This document shows, piece after piece, positions 36,422 to 48,484 of a DNA stretch of 64,000 nt. Every line of letters starts with the position of its first letter. Within the stretch, counting starts at the first letter, position 1. Origin of the DNA: Monilinia fructicola (lineage: Eukaryota; Ascomycota; Leotiomycetes; Helotiales; Sclerotiniaceae); contig VICG01000009.1 of the NCBI GenBank assembly GCA_008692225.1, positions 2,466,797 to 2,530,796 of the forward strand, in the 5' to 3' direction. A program made the position numbers and the translations under genes. The notes under the pieces were generated by a model that worked only from the letters and a program-made list of their open reading frames with translations, did no database searches and was not told the DNA's origin.

Positions 36422-36946
36422 ATGTCTTCATCAATTACCTCAGAGATGGCCGGCGGGCCAATCATCTCAATTTCGGATATGGACAACTTTATGAGAATTG
36501 GCGAATCAGCACAATGCGCACGAAGCCAAAGACCGATAAAGAAGACCTCATCAATGGACTTTGAACTTCTCCGAGCATCCGGTGATGCTGCCCGTAGACG
36601 GAGGGGAAGTACTGCTTCCGAAGGATCAACTTGTGGATCACTTTCATATAGCCCGACATCATCCACTTTACAAAGCAGTAGATCCACACCTTGCTCGAGT
36701 CCACTATTACAGCCGATAGACACACGCGAATCACGATATGATTTTATGGTACCAGTTCAGTTGTCCACACCTTGGAAGTTGACCTCTTCACACTCGGTAT
36801 CAGAGTTGAATAGGGAGGGCTTTGCGAGAAACAGAGATTCATTCATGGGATTGGACGTTAATGTCGGATCACCGTTCGAGGTTGATTCGCCATTTGAGAT
36901 TGGAATGGCTTCAGAGTTGAGGATTGTGAACATGGATAATTTTTAA
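36422..36946 (+). CDS. Hypothetical Ser-rich protein, 174 aa
   Basis: An intact single-exon frame, ATG at 36422 to TAA at 36944-36946. It is serine-rich and mostly disordered, with a basic arginine cluster (DAARRRRGSTASEG) and many potential phosphosites (GSLSYSPTSSTLQSSRSTP). The C-terminus has a repeat-like Gly/Phe pattern (VGSPFEVDSPFEIG). The phrase M-D-N-F occurs near the N-terminus and as the last four residues. There is no signal peptide or membrane helix. No family is recognised; it could be a regulatory protein restricted to this fungal group. Confidence 0.5.
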   Translation: MSSSITSEMAGGPIISISDMDNFMRIGESAQCARSQRPIKKTSSMDFELLRASGDAARRRRGSTASEGSTCGSLSYSPTSSTLQSSRSTPCSSPLLQPIDTRESRYDFMVPVQLSTPWKLTSSHSVSELNREGFARNRDSFMGLDVNVGSPFEVDSPFEIGMASELRIVNMDNF

Positions 36947-38894
36947 AACAAGGTTGGGAAATGGGATTGGGTTAGAAATGGAGTTGGGTTACAAATAGGG
37001 GGAGGGGGATTTAACGACGAAATGAAAAATGATATCAAATGAAACTTTCCTCTTCCCAAATTTCGTCATTGGATACCCTCTATAGCGCGATAGAAAGACC
37101 CTTGTGAACTGTAAAGCTCACAAGATATAACAAGACATGTCAATAGAGTTCTAAACTGATTCATGAAAGTGTGAACCTACGTGTCCAAGATCGAGAAATA
37201 CAATGATCCCTCAACGTAGTCGCATTTGATAGGAATACCGCAGATCGGAAGACCAGCTTGGGTCTTCCCCGGAGCTCATGCATAACATTCATACTGATCA
37301 TGTTAAAGTCATGAACAAGGCTTCCAATCAAGCATTGATGCCAAGACAAATATGTGACTGCACATAAGAAACTTACTCTGTACTCCACCATGGCGCTTAG
37401 AATAAGGTCAACGTAGATATTTCGAATTCAACAATGAGAGAAACAAGATGTGGTGAACAACTTCGAGTTTTGCATGGCCTAGCATTCAGCCTCGATTATC
37501 TAATTACTTATCATATAATACAAAGAAGAATAAAGTGTACTATTCAGACGCAATTGGGGGGTTTGTTGGGGTTATCGTTTGCCCTGAATGGGGGCGGGAA
37601 AAAGCTCATTTGAACTAGAACTAATGTCAGAAATAATGATCTTCAATCATGTGTCCACCGTTTGTTTCATCCTCACATTCTCATCAAACGTCGACTCAAT
37701 TGATTGGAGTGAGTATATTATGAATAATATACAAATTATGGGAGAGTATTCTTTCATGGCTGGCTAATTTATACTGAAAATATATTGAAATCATGTCGTG
37801 ATAATATGACCTAGTGATGTGCACGTGAATGCGTGCTACCTTGAATGATGACTAAGCATATTCGAAGGTGCCATTTCCTTGTTTCTTCTCGAGATTTTCA
37901 GACTACCACAATTGACTTGAAGGTTTTTAGGATGAGAATGGTTCAATGATATCAAATGTAATGGATTGTAACAGTGTGTCATAGATAGGCAGTCACCGTA
38001 ATCTATCTATCATTCCGGTAGTTTAATCTTCTATATTACTTGAACCTTTATTACAATACTCCTATTTACCTGTTATTTGAAAGTACCAAGGTAGTAATTA
38101 TAGAGGACTCATGATTCCTCTTCGAGCAAACTTGAAATTCACATGCAGCAATGAAAATACTAGAGTGAAGATACATAGGACATTTAGAGGGTAATCTCAT
38201 ACACTCCGCACCTGTACATGTCCTTCTGCTTTGCTTTGCTTTCGTTCAAAGATAAGGCTACTACGTACTTATTGGTTTAATATATTGTCTTACACATACT
38301 CGAGTATATATACATATATACATATATACATATATACATCCTATATATCCCATACATCCATACACATTCATGGATACATATACTCTCTTTATAAAGTTAT
38401 TAATCAAGCCTCTCGTATTCTTGATATTCGCACCCTCGTTAAAAGGTATAGGGGTTATCATGACGTATAACATGATTACTAAACTCAGTATGTGGATCAA
38501 TTTATCCTTCCCGTGCAGTAAAACTATAAATTTTGTCTTGGCAAATCTTGTTTACTCCCAAAAATCAGCATCAGATCAGATTAACCAAAAGCAAATCTTG
38601 AACTCACAAACTTCACAATTGACAAAAAAACATTGTCGTCTTCGTTACTTATATGTATATAATTTTGTTTCTGTCTTCTCTGTTTATACTACTTACCCAC
38701 ATATAGATTCATCTATTCACTATTGATTTAATACTTGATACCCCTGGCGTGGCGCAATTTCGTTTTTCAGAAACGCTTCTTATACAGATTCTAAAATCAG
38801 AAATCAACAACATAGTAGGAATCGATGCCGCATGAATTGATACGACGGCACAGCTCATTTTGTCATTATACCAGCTGAAATCGATATTTAAACA
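36947..38894. other. Intergenic region upstream of the CorA gene
   Basis: About 1.9 kb without a convincing frame. It contains a TATACA-type microsatellite at 38303-38340 and probably the CorA promoter. Confidence 0.4.
38303..38340. repeat. ATATAC microsatellite
   Basis: Repeated TATATACATA units, about 38 bp, some 555 bp upstream of the CorA start. Confidence 0.85.
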
Positions 38895-40924
38895 ATGTCT
38901 GGTACAGAAGTTAGAGACTTTTCACCTACCGGCTTGAGCTCACCGAACCGAACCGTGGGATTTGACCTGGAAGCTTTCCCTACAGCTTGTGAGTTTCTTT
39001 CACAAGTCTAGCCAATAACGTTATATTGCGCACATCCAATACATCCATCTGTCGCTCCAGGATACTCTCGCATACCCATACCCGACTGTCACATGCTATC
39101 GGATGGATCATGGAAATCACCTCTACGCGCACTTTGCGATAATCTGCTTACTCCAAACTTGTAGATGAACTCGAACCTTCAACCTCTATTCGATCATGTC
39201 CAGATTCCATAATGGGTGAATCACCAATTCGACGTCGCACAACACGCACACGATCCAATACGTTCCGCACAGTTGATCTTACACCTCGTCAACCAGAATG
39301 GCATCCTGGTCAGGAGCCTGGTCTCGATCCTCTAAAACCTGACGGTGGACGATCTACCGGTTTCAACTTACATGAGGACTGTCAGATAACTGTCGTGGAT
39401 TTTAGTGAAGATAAGATGGTTAAGAGGGAGTTTAACAACGATGAATTGGTGCAATTCTTGGATATTGAACAGGAGGAATGGATCAAATGCCGGTGGATTA
39501 ATATTAATGGACTTAGTTGGGATGTGATAAAGGCTGTTGGAAAGAGAAAGAAGCTACATCGATTGGCGATCGAAGATATGGTTAATCTTAATAATAGGAC
39601 AAAGGCAGATTGGTATGTTGTTAACACATTTTCATGATCCAGGACTAACATTATACAGGTATACTGACCATACTTACGTTGTCTTGACATTGCAAAAACT
39701 CGTTCATTTGCATCCAGATAACGATAGCGATTCGGACAGTGATAACGAGGAGCAAGATATTACCTTGGAGGGTCCAAGGAGACGAAAACGAGGATCATTT
39801 TGGAGGATTTTACACAATTTCATGAAACGGAAGAGGAATGATGATGTGGCACAAAACGAGAAATTTGCAGATGGTGTGCACGATCCTACAAACGAATACA
39901 TCACTGCGCATACAGATGGAGTACAGTCCTCACCAGTGCAAAAGTTAAGGACTTTGCAAAGATATCATGGAGGACCGAATCAAGAGAGAGCGACACATAT
40001 GGAGAAAATATCCCCTTTGACGCAAAAGAAGCTTGCTGTTAGTGCTGAACAAGTCTCAATATTTTTGACGGCCGGTAAGCTTCCCTTTGAGTTAGTTGAG
40101 TTTATTGCTAACCTGGTTCAGATAATACTGTCATTTCATTTTTCGAAAACTCCGCCGATGATATCGAGACTCCGATTCTTCACAGATTGAGTAATTCCGA
40201 TACTATACTCCGCAGATCCTGCGATGCATCTATGGTAATGCAGGCCGTTATCGATGCAATTATTGATCTTGCTATACCTGTTACATTTGCATATCAGGAC
40301 ATAATTGGTTCACTCGAACTAGATGTCTTAACAAATCCAAATATCAAACATACAACTTCGTTATATGTCGTTACGAGCGAAATCACTACCTTGCGCAACT
40401 TCATCAATCCCATTGCGAACTTAATCAATTCTCTTCGCGATCATAAAAATGTTGGACAAAGAGGCGATGTACAAAAAGCAGCATCTGCCGTCAAGATTAG
40501 CCAAATGGCTCAGACATACCTTGGGGATGTGGAGGATCATATTGTACTAATTACAGAATCCCTTGATCAACTTCGAAGAAACGCTGATGGAATGATCGAT
40601 TTGATATTCAATACCATTTCAGCTTACCAAAACGAGTCTATGAAACAACTCACTATCGTCACTATTATATTTCTTCCATTAAGCTTCTTAACGGGTTATT
40701 TTGGAATGAATTTTACGGATATGCCGAGTATAGAACACAACGAAACATACTTTTGGCAGATAGCTTTACCGGTTGCTTTTGTGGTCATTTTATTTCTGAT
40801 GAGGGATATGATTATATGGTGGCTCAAGAGAACAATACAGAGGAGAGGAATCTCAAGAAGTAGGAAGGGAAGGGAGAGGAGAGAGAGTATGAAGGCAGGC
40901 CAGAAGAAGAAGAGGAATAGGTGA
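38895..40924 (+). CDS. CorA-type Mg2+/divalent cation transporter, 586 aa
   Basis: Four exons (38895-38988, 39165-39612, 39659-40074, 40122-40924) join in phase through GT-AG introns of 176, 46 and 47 bp, giving 586 residues. The long cytosolic N-terminus contains W-H-P-G and the alpha/beta CorA fold (DCQITVVDFSEDKMVKREF, LHRLAIEDMVNLNNRTKADW, YTDHTYVVLTLQKLV). An acidic loop (DNDSDSDSDNEEQD) and a basic stretch (GPRRRKRGSF) follow. The stalk helix runs into TM1 (about 496-513), which ends in the diagnostic Y-G/F-G-M-N motif (GYFGMNF, residues ~514-516). TM2 is at about 530-550 and the tail is strongly basic (RRGISRSRKGRERRES). It imports or exports Mg2+ as a pentamer; plasma membrane or vacuole is likely. 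The frame is intact throughout. Confidence 0.92.
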
Positions 40925-43158
40925 ATGGAAATAATATTTACCCTTTCAATGACCCACTGGTGTATCTCGTGCTGGCTATTCGATGGTATGGAGCAGAGGC
41001 AAAAATATGGAATAGTTTAGCCTTGGAACCGTGCTTCGACTATTGATTCCGCAGAGAAATAAGGCTATGCACGGAGTTTCAAGATTAAACAGGCCCAGAC
41101 TATTGGCAAGAACGACCTTGTCAATACTATGCATTTCCTAGCTCGGAAGAATCCTCGACTGCTTGTTATAAAATCACGGTAGTGCAATAGACAGCAGTCT
41201 TCCTATCCTAATACAGACATGGACATATAAGTCAGGTCTCCCACAATTTTCGGACTTCTCACATGAGTTCCATACATTTGCAGACCATAAAATACCCCCG
41301 AGTCCCTCTCGCTACAAGGTTACCCGGCCGAAATTCTTTGCTTGGCCGCATTTTCGGAACAATTTGAAACAGATCAATATGCCGATTTTGAGTCTTTAGT
41401 GATACTGGTGCTGCTGCTATGCAACAATAAGCTGCACGTTTGCTGCACGTTTGCCCAATTGTTTTGAGCTTATCATCCATTTAGATTCTGGACAGTTGAC
41501 TGCTGAATCAGAGATAGCCCAATGCATAATAATGCTCTGCTTCAAGGAAAAGGGGGCAAGTGATAATTTAACGGAATTCGGTTGCACTAGCGAAGCTATC
41601 AGAACTGTTCGAGGAGCATGTCCACAGCAAGGCATCTACTACCGATATCTGTGGACACACTCGTCTTTTTCCTTGGGAAGATTACTTTTGCGAATGCTGT
41701 AAATGAATAGTAATTTTATAGTTTACCACCCATTTAGGTTCCATTTCCCTAAAATTGAATGAAATCTTTGTGCTCCGCGTTCATGTGGAAAATCTTTCAG
41801 AAAAAAGCGGGGATCCAAAGCCCCGTGAAGCTAGAGCCTCTCGGTCTTCTGGTCCTATGAATCCCTCTACTTTTAATGCAAGTTCACTGCGATAAAATTT
41901 GCCCAGAATAACAAATGCGTCGAGCATAGCACCAAACTGATGCCTTTGGTTCTCATTCACTCTGTTTCTTCTAAAATTCTAGCTTCATCACTCGCATTGA
42001 AGTGAAGTATCTCAGCAAGAGTAATCAGGGTTTTGAGATTAGGGTTAGTCACTCGAAAATGGAGATTTTATATTGTCTTGACAAAAAATTGAGGAGCGCC
42101 ACTGCTATCTATGTTTTCAGCCACATGCCGAGAGCATGAATTAACGTCGCTTTCAAACGAGTTGCATGCTGGAGACCAACGTGGGCTCTGATCCTATAAT
42201 CCTACTCTAGCACCTGTAGTTAAGCTTTTGCTTCATACCTCTCAATAAACGAATCCTTCATGAATACATTGGTAGTTCACAGCGCTAGACTTCCAGCTAG
42301 TATTACACAGGTACTAACCTCACCTATTCCGCAATCCGAATTTCTACCCAGGCTCGTGGAACTTTCCATTCGGTCATTATTTCTGCTAGCTTATTCCATT
42401 TATTCTTTTCTCCTCCTTTATTTGGCACAAAGTATGGGCGAAGGCTAGTGGGCTTTTGTATTTACATATCCGCACTCCCCTATTGCTGCATTATCTCTCG
42501 AATTCGAGAGATTGCGGTACTTATATCTTCTCCTTTTCCTCTCTTGACACAGTCAATCGAAGAAAATTTCATTCCATCGATATGTTTGGATGAGACTTGG
42601 CAAATTTCTACTATTTGGTGGCACACAGGACAGATAGTAATTATGTACTTCCATGCTAAAGAAAGGGAATATTCTGGTTCGAATATATCTCCCGCTCCAC
42701 ACCGAATAATTCTAGTCTTTTTCTCGTACATTGTTAGTCGATATAAATATATTTCTAATTGTGGCTTGTATGTTGAAACTCACTAGGTACGACTCGGGGT
42801 GTAATGTAATGGCTTGAAGAATCACAGACTAATCTGCATCTCGCTGTGTTCTCGAATTCAATTTCATGCTCGGGAATTTGAATGTACACATCTCCTATGA
42901 CCACCACATTTTCACACCATCTACTTCAAAAAGGGGGGAGGGGGGGTAGGCGGATAGGTGAGTGGATCCAGAGCTCTTGTTAGAACAATTTATTTCCAAC
43001 TAATACTGCTTCAAGACAAGTGATTGAGCAAATAATTTTCATAGCACTGCTTTTCCCGTTTCCCCGAATATGGCGCACAAAAACCTTTCACTGTTACATC
43101 ACTGCCCCAAGCTCGCTCTCTCATTCTGACCCTCGAGCAATGCATCTTTTTGATGATC
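40925..43158. other. Intergenic region
   Basis: No confident gene. It includes one small minus-strand frame (42480-42731, listed separately) and a C/G homopolymer-rich patch near 42930-42950. Confidence 0.4.
42480..42731 (-). CDS. Possible small protein, 83 aa
   Basis: An intact ATG-to-stop frame of 83 codons. It contains C-P-V-C-H (ITICPVCHQIVEICQV) and ends in ISRIREIMQQ. Composition is plausible for a small metal-binding protein, but no family is recognised and a chance frame is possible. Confidence 0.25.
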   Translation of the reverse strand: MYEKKTRIIRCGAGDIFEPEYSLSLAWKYIITICPVCHQIVEICQVSSKHIDGMKFSSIDCVKRGKGEDISTAISRIREIMQQ

Positions 43159-43607
43159 TTAACAAGCAGGGATTGGGCAAATTAAATCATAATGAACAAA
43201 TTCACTACTATCATCCTCATACAACTGCGTCCTATCAACCTTCTGATCAAACCACAAACACTCTTCATATCGAGCATGAAAAGCTATGCTCTTGCACGAA
43301 GGATACGCATCTCGACATTCATTGATACAGTTGGCGAGCGTAGCTCCAGGATACTGGTGAGTGGTCTCGGTATAGTTGCCTGGAACTTCGGTGAAGCCAG
43401 GGACTGCGCATATGGGATAACTGACGACGTAGGCTGGTTGGTAATTAGATGTGTAGATGTGGAATAAGAGGGGAGGGGGGAGGGGGGTTTCATACTTTCT
43501 CCTGGGGGCGGTGGGGTAGTTAATGTTCCGGCTTGGGTTGGAGAGGAGTTCACGAAGTTTTTGGTACTGAGCGATGTGATTACGAGAAGTAAGTATTGTA
43601 AATACAT
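43159..43607 (-). CDS. Small secreted cysteine-rich protein, PAN/Apple-like, 128 aa
   Basis: Exon 1 is 43496-43607 and exon 2 is 43159-43433. A 62-bp GTATGA...CAG intron joins them in phase to give 128 residues. Residues 1-20 (MYLQYLLLVITSLSTKNFVN) form a signal peptide, followed by a short Thr/Pro linker (LTTPPPPGE). The mature part has seven cysteines in a spacing like PAN/Apple domains: ICAVPGF, ANCINECRDAYPSCKSIAF, then EECLWFDQ and a terminal ICPIPAC. A glycosylation site (NYT) is present. It is probably secreted; possible roles are adhesion to carbohydrate or protein, or effector activity. The frame is intact in the spliced model. Alternative acceptors exist nearby. Confidence 0.65.
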
Positions 43608-44450
43608 TGTAGGTTGAAGGAGTCTGTGCTGTGAAGTGGTTGATTTTGTTTCTGTCTGTGAAGAAAAAAATTAGTTCAAATGTGTACCACCCAGAAAAGC
43701 TGGGAAAGGCTTCCGCATATATAAGGAATATAGGAGGTTTTCTACACGTCAGAGATACCCATTTGTTACCAATGGCGGCACTTTGCATCATCTTGTTATA
43801 TCACAAACATGAGAGATGTACAACGATCTATCAATCACTAACCATTTTTCTCATGTTTGTCGCAGATATGGACATGAAAAGTCCACGAGATCATACGTTT
43901 GATGCCGTAAGAAATGAATACGAGTCAGATCTGCGCCGATCGTGGGAATTGGGGCGTGACACCGAACCGTTTTCTCGTATCGTGTGTTCATATCTAGCCA
44001 GCCGTTGATGTATTTATTATGTTCACTTGTACTTGAGAATGTGTGATGGTGCTACTTCAGTTTCTCCTTGCTTACCCCGCTGCTGATCTCTTTCAATGAC
44101 GTTGATGTTGGCGTACATAAGGTTATAGAACTACCTAGTTCTAACCTTAGGTAGATCGATCGGCAAAACATTTCTCCTCATTTCACTAGCAATTGTAGGA
44201 AATTTTTACATTCTTCTGTCACGATATAATTTCACGTCATGAAAAATCACAGTTACAAATAAGTCACAGTTATACAAGTGAATCCGGGAAAAATCAAATT
44301 GGAAATTTAGTTGATCTTAATTACTATGCATTTCATTGCACTTACCTGATTAAGAGAATCAAAAGAATTGGATCCATGGATCATGATGTCTAGCATCTTA
44401 TTCTCTCATTTACCTCTCCCAAGTCCCCCCATTTCCATAAATGCCAGCAT
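43608..44450. other. Intergenic region
   Basis: Promoter side of the secreted-protein gene. The open frames here have no recognisable feature. Confidence 0.4.
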
Positions 44451-44843
44451 TTATCGAATAGAATAAGGAAACCCTTCAAGATACCCACCAATACCAGCCG
44501 ACTCCACACCCGAGTTCTTCAACCGATTGTGTCGTCTCTCCGATATCACCGCAGCCTCTGGTCTCAGCCATGGCCAATCGTCCGGGTGCCGTCGGTCACT
44601 CCTGATCATAACTGGATCCGGGTATTTCAACGGCCAGGCATGCATCTCAACATCCTGCTCCGTCGGTTTCTCCCTGCGTCTTAGTGATGGTACCCAACTT
44701 CTTCGTGTATGCTTGGCTGCGTACCTTCGCTTCTCAAGCTGGAGACCGATGTATCGTGGAACAAATATCATGAAGATGATGATGGCGGTGATGATGAGGA
44801 GCGCGAAAATGACCGCATTGATGGCGTGTGCTTTATAAGACAT
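44451..44843 (-). CDS. Small single-pass membrane protein, 130 aa
   Basis: An intact 130-codon frame. One hydrophobic helix lies at residues ~9-28 (NAVIFALLIITAIIIFMIFV), then V-P-R-Y-I-G-L, a basic region (RRSWVPSLRRREKPTEQ), D-V-E-M-H, and an R/P/W-rich tail. Layout and spaced motifs match the protein at 31421-31774. Probably a signal-anchor protein with a cytosolic tail. Function unknown. Confidence 0.6.
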   Translation of the reverse strand: MSYKAHAINAVIFALLIITAIIIFMIFVPRYIGLQLEKRRYAAKHTRRSWVPSLRRREKPTEQDVEMHAWPLKYPDPVMIRSDRRHPDDWPWLRPEAAVISERRHNRLKNSGVESAGIGGYLEGFPYSIR

Positions 44844-45834
44844 TTTGTTGCTTGGGTGGGTGGGTAGCTGAGAGGATCTAGAATGCTGATGTATAGTTAG
44901 ATATTCTGGATTGAGTGGTTGATGAGTTGGTTAGAGATCACTGGTGGCGAGAGGTACCAGGCTTTACCTAAGCAATTAGCACTATCCTGGAGTTGTTGTC
45001 TAATAACTTTGACTGTTCATTTGTTGCTTCTGTGATTAAACAATTCAGTGGATTTCAGGGACTGTTTTCCAAAACAAAGAATTCTTTGTAGGCAATGAGC
45101 TTTTGGATTGACTCGCTTTTTATCCATTCCGAAGTACCGCATTTTGAAATCAGATATGGAGTAATACAGAGCGATGTCTTTGAGTCAAACCGCTTAGTTT
45201 ATGTGAAATCGAATAGGAGATTTCTGGCTCTTGTTGTAATAGTTCGTCACGCAGATTCCATACATTATACTATTGGTTAAGCATGGCATTTTAGCAACCG
45301 TCAATGTTGTAAATGGTATCAGTCTTGCCACCTGAGTGCAGTCAAAAGTATTTGTAGCTTGATTATCTTTCATTGGAGTAATAGAATACTGATAACCATG
45401 AATTGTCTACCTCCCAATACTCCCAGCGTATCTTTAAGACATTCTACCACTTCACAATCCTTGCGGATCATGTTTAGCCTCAAGCAATTCTCAGTCTGCA
45501 TTTAGTTCAAAATTTGGTATGCGTAGAAGGATTTCACTGTGTCCATGGCGTTCCAAGTATTTGAAATTGAGATTTGAGAGTTCAAGTAGAACAGTTGACT
45601 TGAGGGCACAAGGATTGAACAAAGGTGATGCGTCTTGTTCTACTCTATTCGTTATTTAAAGATTCATCATCGGGAGTTTGTGTCAAATCCTCGTCGCCTT
45701 CGTAATCTAGGAGATCCTCGATATTGTGAGGAGTGGAAGCCTTTGAGTTCTTTTCCCGACCTTGAGGGAATCATTTACTGATTGGTAAAGTTACTTTTGA
45801 TACTCTAGGGCCATTTTTGAATTCAAGAAATTCT
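44844..45834. other. Intergenic region
   Basis: Promoter side of the small membrane-protein gene, and sequence downstream of the following remnant. No gene or repeat seen. Confidence 0.4.
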
Positions 45835-46365
45835 CTAACATGTCTTCGATTGGGAGCAGGCTGAGTTGACAAGTAACCCATGATTAGGCCTGCTTACCTG
45901 AACCAGGCCTGCATGGTTTTGAGAGGGCCTCACAACGCCTCCCAAGGATATTCGCTCCGGAGTATGTAAAGCAGTAACATAATCCATAAGTGACCAGGAG
46001 CTTATGAGTTTTGACTTTTTTTGCAAAGCGTCGTAAAGCTGGGCGGGTTCGATGATTGTGCCCATAGCCTTACAATAGTCAATATAAAAGTTTTGCGCGA
46101 AATGCTATAAATCTACAAAGAATCGGATGTCGTCCATAGAGGAAGAGATCATCTTCTGCTATTGGTGACGGAAGCTTAAGATCAGAAGCCTTGAAGTGAC
46201 GTTTCTTGCAAGGCAAGATTATACCTACCATTTGCTGGATATCTTTTGCTAGACCCTGGAGGGAATTTTCTTTCTTCGCAGGCCCCATGGCTGGATCAAT
46301 TAAATTCTTGGAGAATGCCAAGTGCTCATCCCAGTTTATCTTCAATCTTTTGACAATCAATTATG
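45835..46365 (-). pseudogene. Gene fragment of a fungal family with a GRHP-type motif, frame broken
   Basis: Two minus-strand frames chain together. 46360-46079 contains WDEHLAFSKNLIDPAMGP and FLYGRHPILCRFIAFRAK. 46065-45835 contains MGTIIEPAQLYDALQKKSKL and MDYVTALHTPERI. The one-base slip lies near 46085. Reading through it gives a sensible sequence (YIDYCKAMGTIIEPAQLYDA). The order G-R-H-P-x-x-C, then a helix, then A-x-L-Y-x-A, then H-T-x-E resembles a widespread uncharacterised fungal protein group, here from memory and unverified. A TAA precedes the first frame. It is probably the 3' part of a dead gene. Confidence 0.4.
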
Positions 46366-47117
46366 AATCGAGGTAACCCGAAGCAAGATTTTCGCCCATG
46401 CTATGATGAATATCCAAAAGTATCATGTTGGCAAAAAGATAACCACACAGTGATCTTTTTTGACAAGAGCATTTCCTTAATACTTTCAGTCAATTCGTCA
46501 GTCACAAAGATATCTGATCTATGCATTGAGAGAATACTAAATTCAATCCATCAGTCAAACAAGAGGGATCGATCGTCCAGGAATCTCTGTGAGGAGAGTT
46601 GTGGATGACTGTTTGTAAATTGCAGAGGCTAAAGGTCCATAGATCCTTTTTATGCTTCCAAATCAAGCCACCTCGCAGCATTTCGCACTACCTAGGTAGG
46701 TAACGAACTTTTAGCTAGCTTTGGGGTTCCAGTGAAACGTTCAATTCAATTATTGAGTGTCCAAGTATTTATGATATGGGAACATGATGAGTGAGTGACT
46801 TTGGTTCATTAGAGAACAAACTGCTTTGCGACAGACACTGGCTGGCAAAACATTCAAGACTTTGAAAGAGGTTGAAAGATGTTGAATTCACCAAAAATGT
46901 GACTCTATTTGGAAAAGAACACAAAACAAAAAAAAAAAAAAAAAAAAAAAATTGAAGGATGAATATCAAAGTAGCAAAATACCTAGTTTCTGCTTCAAGG
47001 TTCTTCCCATCTTCACAGAGAGACTCTTTATTGGCTGAACTGTTTTTCTCTAGATATACTCTGTTAATTCTCGTAAAATTGAAGGGGAGAGCTGACATTA
47101 CAACTGAGAATCTCTAC
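46366..47117. other. Intergenic region with a poly-A tract
   Basis: Holds a run of about 22 A at 46929-46951. Frames crossing it are artefacts of the homopolymer. No gene seen. Confidence 0.5.
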
Positions 47118-48094
47118 TTATTTTGTTTTCCATTCGTTGAACTCCACTTCCAAATGTTCCTTTAGTTTTGCAAATTTATTCCCAAAACGCATACCACAAC
47201 TCCAGCATTTCATATCATCCTCTAGCCATGCCTTACCATGTCCTCTCTTATTGAGCGCTTCTTTCCTCTCATCCGAAAGGGGAAATTCAGACAGATTAAC
47301 AAAGAATGGTGTAGCAAATGAATTGTAATGCTTCCTTTTCTTCAAATATGGAGAATAACGATCAACAGATAGAACATGAATATGAAGATGTTCCATGGAG
47401 GGATGCATATGTATTCCAACCATAACATCTTTCTCCCAATCCCTGCCTTCTGGCATTTCAGCATCATCATCAAGATCGACTTCTCCATCAAGTATTTTCT
47501 GCCTCTGTAAATCTTGTTGAGATACTGGCCCATATCTCCGACGTAACTCTGATGCCACTATTCCTTTTAACCTTTCCACATCTGGTCTCACCATCTCCAG
47601 AAATTCGGGGGTTGACAATGCAACAATGGGATGAATGCTATTCCATTTCTCGTCTCGTGGAATCAGGAGGGCGTGAACCGAGGATTTGGGGTATAGATCA
47701 TGAATAGCTACGAAAGAGGGAGTATGGTAAATAACACGTGAGGCAGGATGGGATGATGGATTTGAGAGGTATGCACCAAGGCCCGCACGACCAAGGAAGA
47801 ATGAATTTGAATTTGCGAGCTTCTTTGGGGGAGGAGGATTTGTCGAGGAAGAAGAATTGGGACGTTTAGATATTGAGTTCGACATTAAAGTGGCAACTGC
47901 GAGGATTTGATTAGTACCAACATATGACAGATGACAAACATGAATAGAATCATGAATATGAAAAGTGCTACGGTACATGCATTTGGTATGGCGGGCTTTT
48001 GAGTTGATATTGAAGAGGGTAAAGTAATCCTGTCAGTTTCCGTAACCTGGATATCTGATTTTGTTATTGAATCTTCATGTGTTTTGGAAGACAT
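47118..48094 (-). CDS. hnt3: Aprataxin-like protein (Hnt3), HIT plus zinc finger
   Basis: Removes AMP left on 5' ends of DNA after abortive ligation (DNA-5'-adenylate hydrolase) in the nucleus. The HIT domain shows SNPSSHPASRVIYHT, then DLYPKSSVHALLIPRD, and the catalytic triad motif H-L-H-I-H-V (MHPSMEHLHIHVLS). The C-terminal zinc finger is CWSCGMRFGNKFAKLKEHLE followed by EFNEWK, as in aprataxin. Two start models exist. One starts at 48094 with exon 1 47977-48094 and exon 2 47118-47896; the 80-bp intron has a TACTAAT-like branch site and the phase matches, giving 298 aa. The other starts at 47885 (MSNSISKRPNSSSS), giving 255 aa. The lack of a classical GTAAGT donor leaves this open. It is divergent from the DEAH helicase gene. 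Confidence 0.9.
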
Positions 48095-48484
48095 GATGTT
48101 GATAATGAGAAGTGTGAGTAGATTTGATGTAGGAATGGGGAAGTGAGGAAGTGAAGATTCCAGTTGATGGATTGATGAATTGACGTATGCGGATGCGGAT
48201 GCGGATGCGGATGCGACGATGACAATGATGATGATAATCGTTGAGAACCCTCGGGAATTTCTGCGAGGCTACCCCCTTCCCCCCCCAAAAATGACGCACA
48301 TTCCATTTATTTTCAGCCTTGTGGGGAAAACCTTTGTCACCAAAACTAAAATCTGCATAATTTTAGTTGTATGTCTATGCGTAAGGTTATCTATCAACCA
48401 CCAAAAACTCAACATATCCTCATTTTTTACATCAAAATCTTGATTTCATGGATCTGCTTGTCATAAAGACTGCGGAGACCAAGG
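48095..48484. promoter_or_regulatory. Divergent promoter between Hnt3 and the DEAH helicase
   Basis: A 390-bp spacer between two genes transcribed in opposite directions. It contains a GCGGAT hexanucleotide repeat at 48187-48215 and a C-run near 48281-48288. No clear TATA box. Shared regulation is inferred from geometry only. Confidence 0.6.
48187..48215. repeat. GCGGAT hexanucleotide repeat
   Basis: Almost five perfect ATGCGG units, followed by ATG/ATGATG-rich sequence. Confidence 0.9.

Noticed and set aside
38231..38500. Tyr/Ile-rich frames on both strands
   Set aside because: Produced by the ATATAC microsatellite.
46769..47098. Minus-strand frame with a phenylalanine run
   Set aside because: Created by the poly-A tract at 46929-46951.
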